DNA of 6,890 nucleotides from Firmicutes bacterium UBA3914 (GTDB lineage Bacteria; Bacillota; Limnochordia; Darwinibacteriales; Darwinibacteriaceae), in NCBI GenBank assembly GCA_002391385.1, contig DGEY01000053.1, positions 1-6,890 of the forward strand, read 5' to 3'. Shown piece after piece: positions 6,048 to 6,890 of the stretch. A program made the translations under genes and the position numbers. Position 1 is the first letter of the stretch; every line of letters begins with the position of its first letter. The notes under the pieces are model-generated. The model did no database searches. It was not told where the DNA came from and saw nothing but the letters and a program-made list of their open reading frames with translations.

Positions 6048-6521
6048 ATGCACATCAACCTGACGCAAAAGGAGCGCCTGCTCCTGGAGGACCAGAAAAA
6101 ACACGAAGAAATGTGCATCGAAAAGTACACGAGCTACGCCAGCCACGCCCAGGATCCGCAGCTGCAGCAGCTGTTCAGAGAGTACGCGGCCCAAGAAAAG
6201 CGGCACCTGGACAGCATCAACCAGCTCTTGAGCGGTAAGATTCCCCAAATGCAGCAGCAGGGCCAGACCCAGACCGCCCCGCCGCAGCCCCAGGACCGTT
6301 CCATGCCGGGGTTTGGGCAGGGGCAGGCCAGTGATGCAGCCCTCTGCCAGGATCTGCTCATGACGGAGAAGTACGTGTCCAGCACCTACGACACGGCCAT
6401 CTTCGAGTTCACAGACCCCCAAGCCCGCCAGGTGCTCAACCACATCCAAAAGGAGGAGCAGCAGCACGGGGAAGGAATCTTCCACTACATGCAGAGCAGA
6501 GGCATGTACAAGCCGCAGTAA
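6048..6521 (+). CDS. CotF-family spore coat protein (ferritin-like)
   Basis: This 157-residue protein is of the Coat_F type, found in spore-forming Firmicutes and expected in the spore coat. Two helical halves (about 1-63 and 95-157) flank a Gln/Pro/Gly-rich linker (64-95). The N-half reads LTQKERLLLEDQKKHEEMC and then AAQEKRHLDSINQLL. The C-half reads LLMTEKYVSSTYDTAIFEF and then LNHIQKEEQQHGEGIFHYM, the best-conserved family stretch. Each half has an ExxH (E50/H53 and E137/H140) plus a preceding Glu (E20/E21 and E107), the spacing style of ferritin-like di-iron helices. The start is ATG 6048 with AGGAGG 8 bases upstream; GTG 6039 overlaps the ribosome site and is rejected. It has its own terminator and no neighbour on the same transcript, so it is a single-gene unit. 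Confidence 0.9.
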   Translation: MHINLTQKERLLLEDQKKHEEMCIEKYTSYASHAQDPQLQQLFREYAAQEKRHLDSINQLLSGKIPQMQQQGQTQTAPPQPQDRSMPGFGQGQASDAALCQDLLMTEKYVSSTYDTAIFEFTDPQARQVLNHIQKEEQQHGEGIFHYMQSRGMYKPQ

Positions 6522-6535
6522 CCAGGCGGTCTCAG

Positions 6536-6561
6536 GTCCCGGTGATACCGGGGCTTTTTTT
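6536..6561 (+). terminator. Intrinsic terminator after the coat gene
   Basis: CCCGGT (6538-6543) and ACCGGG (6547-6552) close a 3-nt GAT loop. C and then eight T (6554-6561) follow. Confidence 0.85.
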
Positions 6562-6566
6562 GTTGC

Positions 6567-6614
6567 GGCCGGTACTGCGCTGTTTTTTTACCAAAAAAAG
6601 GGTTAGCACCGGCC
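6567..6614. repeat. 48-bp imperfect inverted repeat with T7/A7 core
   Basis: GGCCGGT (6567-6573) is the exact inverse of ACCGGCC (6608-6614). Inside, CT pairs with AG next to the outer stem, and a run of seven T and a run of seven A close on a central ACC. No T run follows the outer stem on either strand, so it does not have terminator form. Its right arm overlaps the -35 of the pyrG promoter. Confidence 0.6.
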
Positions 6615-6631
6615 CTTCACTGTGGTAAAAT
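6603..6631 (+). promoter_or_regulatory. Extended -10 sigma-A-type promoter for pyrG
   Basis: TTAGCA (6603-6608) and TAAAAT (6626-6631) are 17 bp apart, with TG one base before the -10 (6623-6624). Transcription should start near 6637-6640, giving a leader of about 60 nt. The leader contains no hairpin followed by a T run. Confidence 0.7.
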
Positions 6632-6698
6632 TTCCTGCAGAATAAGTTCAGGGTGGAACTGGCGTTAGGCGGCAGCAAGCAGAATGGGGAGTGAAAGC

Positions 6699-6890
6699 GT
6701 GACCAAGTTCATCTTTATCACAGGCGGTGTTGTGTCGGGCCTGGGCAAGGGGATCACTGCAGCCAGCCTGGGCCGGCTGCTGAAGCAGAGGGGCCTTCGG
6801 GTGGCAGCCCTGAAAATGGACCCGTACCTCAACGTGGATCCTGGAACCATGAGCCCCTATGAGCACGGCGAAGTGTTTGTCACCGATGAC
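6699..6890 (+). CDS. pyrG: CTP synthase, N-terminal part (runs off the window end)
   Basis: CTP synthase makes CTP from UTP, ATP and glutamine, the last step of pyrimidine nucleotide synthesis, in the cytoplasm. The 64 codons present encode the start of the synthetase (amidoligase) domain. [20 protein letters not shown] (6-25) is the diagnostic P-loop, followed by [20 protein letters not shown] (38-57) and EVFVTDD, all highly conserved in PyrG. VVSGLGKG replaces the frequent VVSSLGKG, as in many Clostridia. The start is GTG 6699 with GGGGAG 7 bases upstream; GTG 6691 is out of frame and meets a stop at once. The glutaminase domain and the rest lie beyond the window. The gene has its own promoter and is separated from the coat gene by a terminator. 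Confidence 0.97.
   Translation, partial: MTKFIFITGGVVSGLGKGITAASLGRLLKQRGLRVAALKMDPYLNVDPGTMSPYEHGEVFVTDD

Noticed and set aside
5934..6485. 183-codon minus-strand frame opposite the coat gene
   Set aside because: Its Leu/Val/Leu-rich product is the antisense of Gln/Lys/His codons in the coat gene. No ribosome site and the coat frame is clearly real.
6650..6664. T-box-like AGGGTGGAAC in the pyrG leader
   Set aside because: It matches only the first ten positions of the T-box sequence (the CGCG end is wrong). The predicted leader is about 60 nt with no specifier loop or terminator, and pyrG is not a known T-box target.

Overview
This window looks like chromosome from a GC-rich, endospore-forming member of the Firmicutes (Clostridia; Desulfotomaculum, Moorella and Pelotomaculum types come to mind). 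The evidence is a CotF-type spore coat gene, strong Shine-Dalgarno sequences (GGGAGGAG, GGGAGGG, AGGAGG), frequent GTG and TTG starts, and GC-rich hairpin/T-run terminators. The genus is inferred from gene content and style, not from any search. All confidently called genes are on the + strand.

Region by region: (1) 1-374 is decayed sequence. It opens with a scrap of a group II intron-type reverse transcriptase that is cut at the motif carrying the first catalytic Asp. After it come reading-frame scraps I cannot assign. (2) 285-722 encodes a small DUF3574-like protein whose natural start codon is not evident. It ends in a good terminator. (3) 814-1773 is an EamA/DMT-type transporter. (4) A sigma-A-type promoter near 1817-1845 heads a run of two GNAT acetyltransferases and a CPBP (CAAX/Abi-type) intramembrane protease; the second GNAT and the protease overlap by 8 bp. 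(5) 3745-4920 is an M20-family amidohydrolase/peptidase. An apparently solitary beta-class DNA methyltransferase (5012-5944) follows and ends at a terminator. (6) 6048-6521 is a CotF-like coat protein with its own terminator. (7) pyrG (CTP synthase) starts at 6699 behind a clear extended -10 promoter and runs off the window end.

How the genes may work together: the GNAT-GNAT-CPBP run is probably one transcript and could be a small modification or resistance/immunity cassette, but no substrate can be read from sequence. The M20 enzyme could be on the same transcript or its own, since no terminator separates it from either side. The methyltransferase has no restriction endonuclease partner within the window. 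The coat protein and pyrG are separate units.

I do not see a convincing new multi-gene system. The items most worth following are the solitary methyltransferase, the intact-looking ferritin-type ligand pattern in the coat protein, the reverse transcriptase scrap and junction at the left edge, and a long T7/A7-centred inverted repeat beside the pyrG promoter. No CRISPR array, tRNA, rRNA or insertion-sequence end was seen.
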